From assembly GCA_900314375.1 (NCBI GenBank), contig OMVC01000140.1:1-13104 (forward strand): 13,104 nt of DNA. Direction: 5' to 3'. The stretch comes from an uncultured bacterium. Its GTDB lineage: Bacteria > Cyanobacteriota > Vampirovibrionia > Gastranaerophilales > Gastranaerophilaceae. Shown here in pieces: positions 12,483 through 13,104 of this stretch (position 1 is its first letter; every line of letters starts with the position of its first letter). Under the pieces are notes generated by a model that did not search any database, was not told the origin of the DNA, and worked only from the letters and a program-made list of their open reading frames with translations. The position numbers were made by a program, and so were the translations under genes.

Positions 12483-12510
12483 ATTATAAAACAATTGTTT
12501 TATATATCAA
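12483..12510 (-). promoter_or_regulatory. Promoter of the unknown gene and prmC, probably leaderless
   Basis: On the minus strand TTGATA (12505-12510), 16 bp and TATAAT (12483-12488), then only six bases to the ATG at 12476. This is the same 16/6 geometry as at the histidine kinase gene. The TTG at 12494 would lie inside the promoter, so it cannot be used from this transcript. Confidence 0.6.
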
Positions 12511-12647
12511 TAAACTTTTAGCTTTCCCGATCAGATACAGATAAAAAATTTCCCCAAAAAGAAGTAACGAAGTACAATCGTTTCGACTTTTCGCAAACCG
12601 CACAAATTTATGTACGTATCGATCCTCATAAAACCGTGTTACTAAGT

Positions 12648-12824
12648 CTATCTTCTGAACAAATCACGCACCGAAAATTTGCGGGTTTTGTTAGACAAGC
12701 TAAAGTCCAGCAACTTTTGCGCGATAGGATTTGTCTGGTGAGAAACTCTCGGATTATCAATAACTTCTTTTTCTCTCACTCTTGTTTCAATTACTTCAAA
12801 GTTTTGTCCAGTTTTCTCATCCAT
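12648..12824 (-). CDS. Small hypothetical protein (58 codons)
   Basis: A 58-residue open frame: MDEKTGQNFEVIETRVREKE, then VIDNPRVSHQTNPIAQKLLD, ending FSLSNKTRKFSVRDLFRR. It is hydrophilic, acidic at the start and strongly basic at the end, with no cysteine or membrane segment. Composition and codon use look like those of real genes nearby. The frame is closed by TAA just upstream, so ATG 12824 is its first start. GAGG lies 13 bases away, too far for good pairing, but TATAAT ends seven bases before the ATG. No family recognised. It is the only plausible gene between the unknown gene at 12476 and the right edge. Confidence 0.55.
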   Translation of the reverse strand: MDEKTGQNFEVIETRVREKEVIDNPRVSHQTNPIAQKLLDFSLSNKTRKFSVRDLFRR

Positions 12825-12831
12825 CGATTTA

Positions 12832-12860
12832 ATTATACCTCGTTACTCTTATATAAACAA
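12832..12860 (-). promoter_or_regulatory. Promoter of the 58-codon gene, probably leaderless
   Basis: On the minus strand TTGTTT (12855-12860), 17 bp and TATAAT (12832-12837), seven bases before the ATG at 12824. This is the third example of a -10 box placed so close to a start codon. Confidence 0.5.
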
Positions 12861-12956
12861 TTTTGATTTTCAAAAATTGCGTAATTTTATATAAAATGTA
12901 TATATTTGTTACATAACTTTACAAATGGAGCTTTAACGGTTGAAAAATCGAACTCT

Positions 12957-13104
12957 CACTTCGTTCATTGCTTGAGCTCGGGCTTGTCTTGGATTATTCA
13001 TTACAGACATAATTGTCGATCTGACACTGCGTATCTGCCTTGAGTTCGGGCTTGTCTTGGATTATTGACAGTTCGCGATTTTAGTTTTTCACTTTGTTTA
13101 TGCT
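12957..13104. repeat. Direct-repeat array running off the right edge
   Basis: A 28-bp sequence starting CTTGAG(C/T)TCGGGCTTG occurs at 12971-12998 and 13039-13066 with one mismatch, 68 bases apart. Related flanks start at 12957 (CACTTCGTTCATTGCT), 13025 (CACTGCGTATCTGCC) and 13090 (CACTTTGTTTATGCT). The last runs into the window edge exactly where a third 28-bp copy would begin. The intervening bases (12999-13024, 13067-13089) differ. Short open frames cross it on the minus strand, but the two copies are read in different frames, so coding is doubtful. Nothing else is seen in 12861-12956. Confidence 0.7.

Noticed and set aside
12487..12629. Minus-strand open frame of about 48 codons between the 58-codon gene and the next gene
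   Set aside because: Low-complexity composition, no ribosome site or promoter, and it overlaps the promoter of the gene at 12476.
12636..12866. Plus-strand open frame of 76 codons
   Set aside because: Antisense to the 58-codon minus-strand gene; Ser/Phe/Leu-rich, typical of a shadow frame, with no ribosome site.
12933..13104. Minus-strand coding tail reading NNPRQAR in both repeat copies
   Set aside because: The two copies are in different frames (68 is not a multiple of 3) and stop codons interrupt each frame, so the similarity is at DNA level; a frameshifted gene remnant cannot be excluded.
12957..13104. CRISPR array
   Set aside because: Only two full copies with a mismatch, degenerate flanks, no cas genes and no conserved hairpin in the repeat; insufficient for a call without the sequence to the right.

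Overview
The window is AT-rich, densely coded and almost entirely housekeeping. PdxJ (the DXP-dependent vitamin B6 route, absent from most Firmicutes) sits beside a MurT-type ligase and YtxH/DUF948 proteins of the kind seen in Firmicutes and cyanobacterial relatives. One small protein opens with an 'NFGMAM'-like N-terminus that I associate with gut Gastranaerophilales. My best guess is therefore a non-photosynthetic cyanobacterial relative (Melainabacteria/Vampirovibrionia, probably Gastranaerophilales). This is inference from gene content; no rRNA is present.

Layout. 1-143: a terminator from an upstream gene, then a promoter that places the next start codon at about +1. 144-2179 (+): a soluble sensor-less histidine kinase overlapping an unusual receiver / decayed GGDEF / receiver protein. 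2181-2369 (-): a ribbon-helix-helix regulator whose promoter holds a perfect inverted repeat. 2449-4981 (-): an operon of murT-like ligase, pdxJ and a small ClpX-type zinc-finger protein. 5054-6566 (+): four small membrane-anchored proteins (unknown, YtxH, DUF948, YtxH) closed by a terminator. 6741-7025 (+): a small hypothetical gene.

7077-9784 (-): the classic rpmG / tRNA-Trp / secE / nusG / rplK / rplA block. rpmG is only 55 codons and easily missed. The block ends at a terminator right after rplA, so rplJ-rplL do not follow. Two related RNA folds, one abutting the Shine-Dalgarno of rplK and one that of rplA, look like duplicated autoregulatory sites for L1. Three spacers of this block also carry palindromic repeat elements, and an intrinsic terminator lies in the rpmG leader.

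9975-10361 (+): a hypothetical protein. 10416-11021 (-): a coiled-coil DivIVA/ATP-synthase-b-like protein with a consensus promoter. 11125-12476 (-): an unknown basic protein and prmC, the release-factor methyltransferase. 12648-12824 (-): a 58-codon gene. 12957-13104: a direct-repeat array running off the window edge.

Most genes have good Shine-Dalgarno sequences. Three (starts 144, 12476 and 12824) instead share a TATAAT box 6-7 nt before the ATG, which predicts leaderless mRNAs. No complete new defence or mobile system is visible. The most interesting items are the paired L1-type leaders with their repeat insertions, the decayed signalling protein, and the unfinished repeat array at the right edge.
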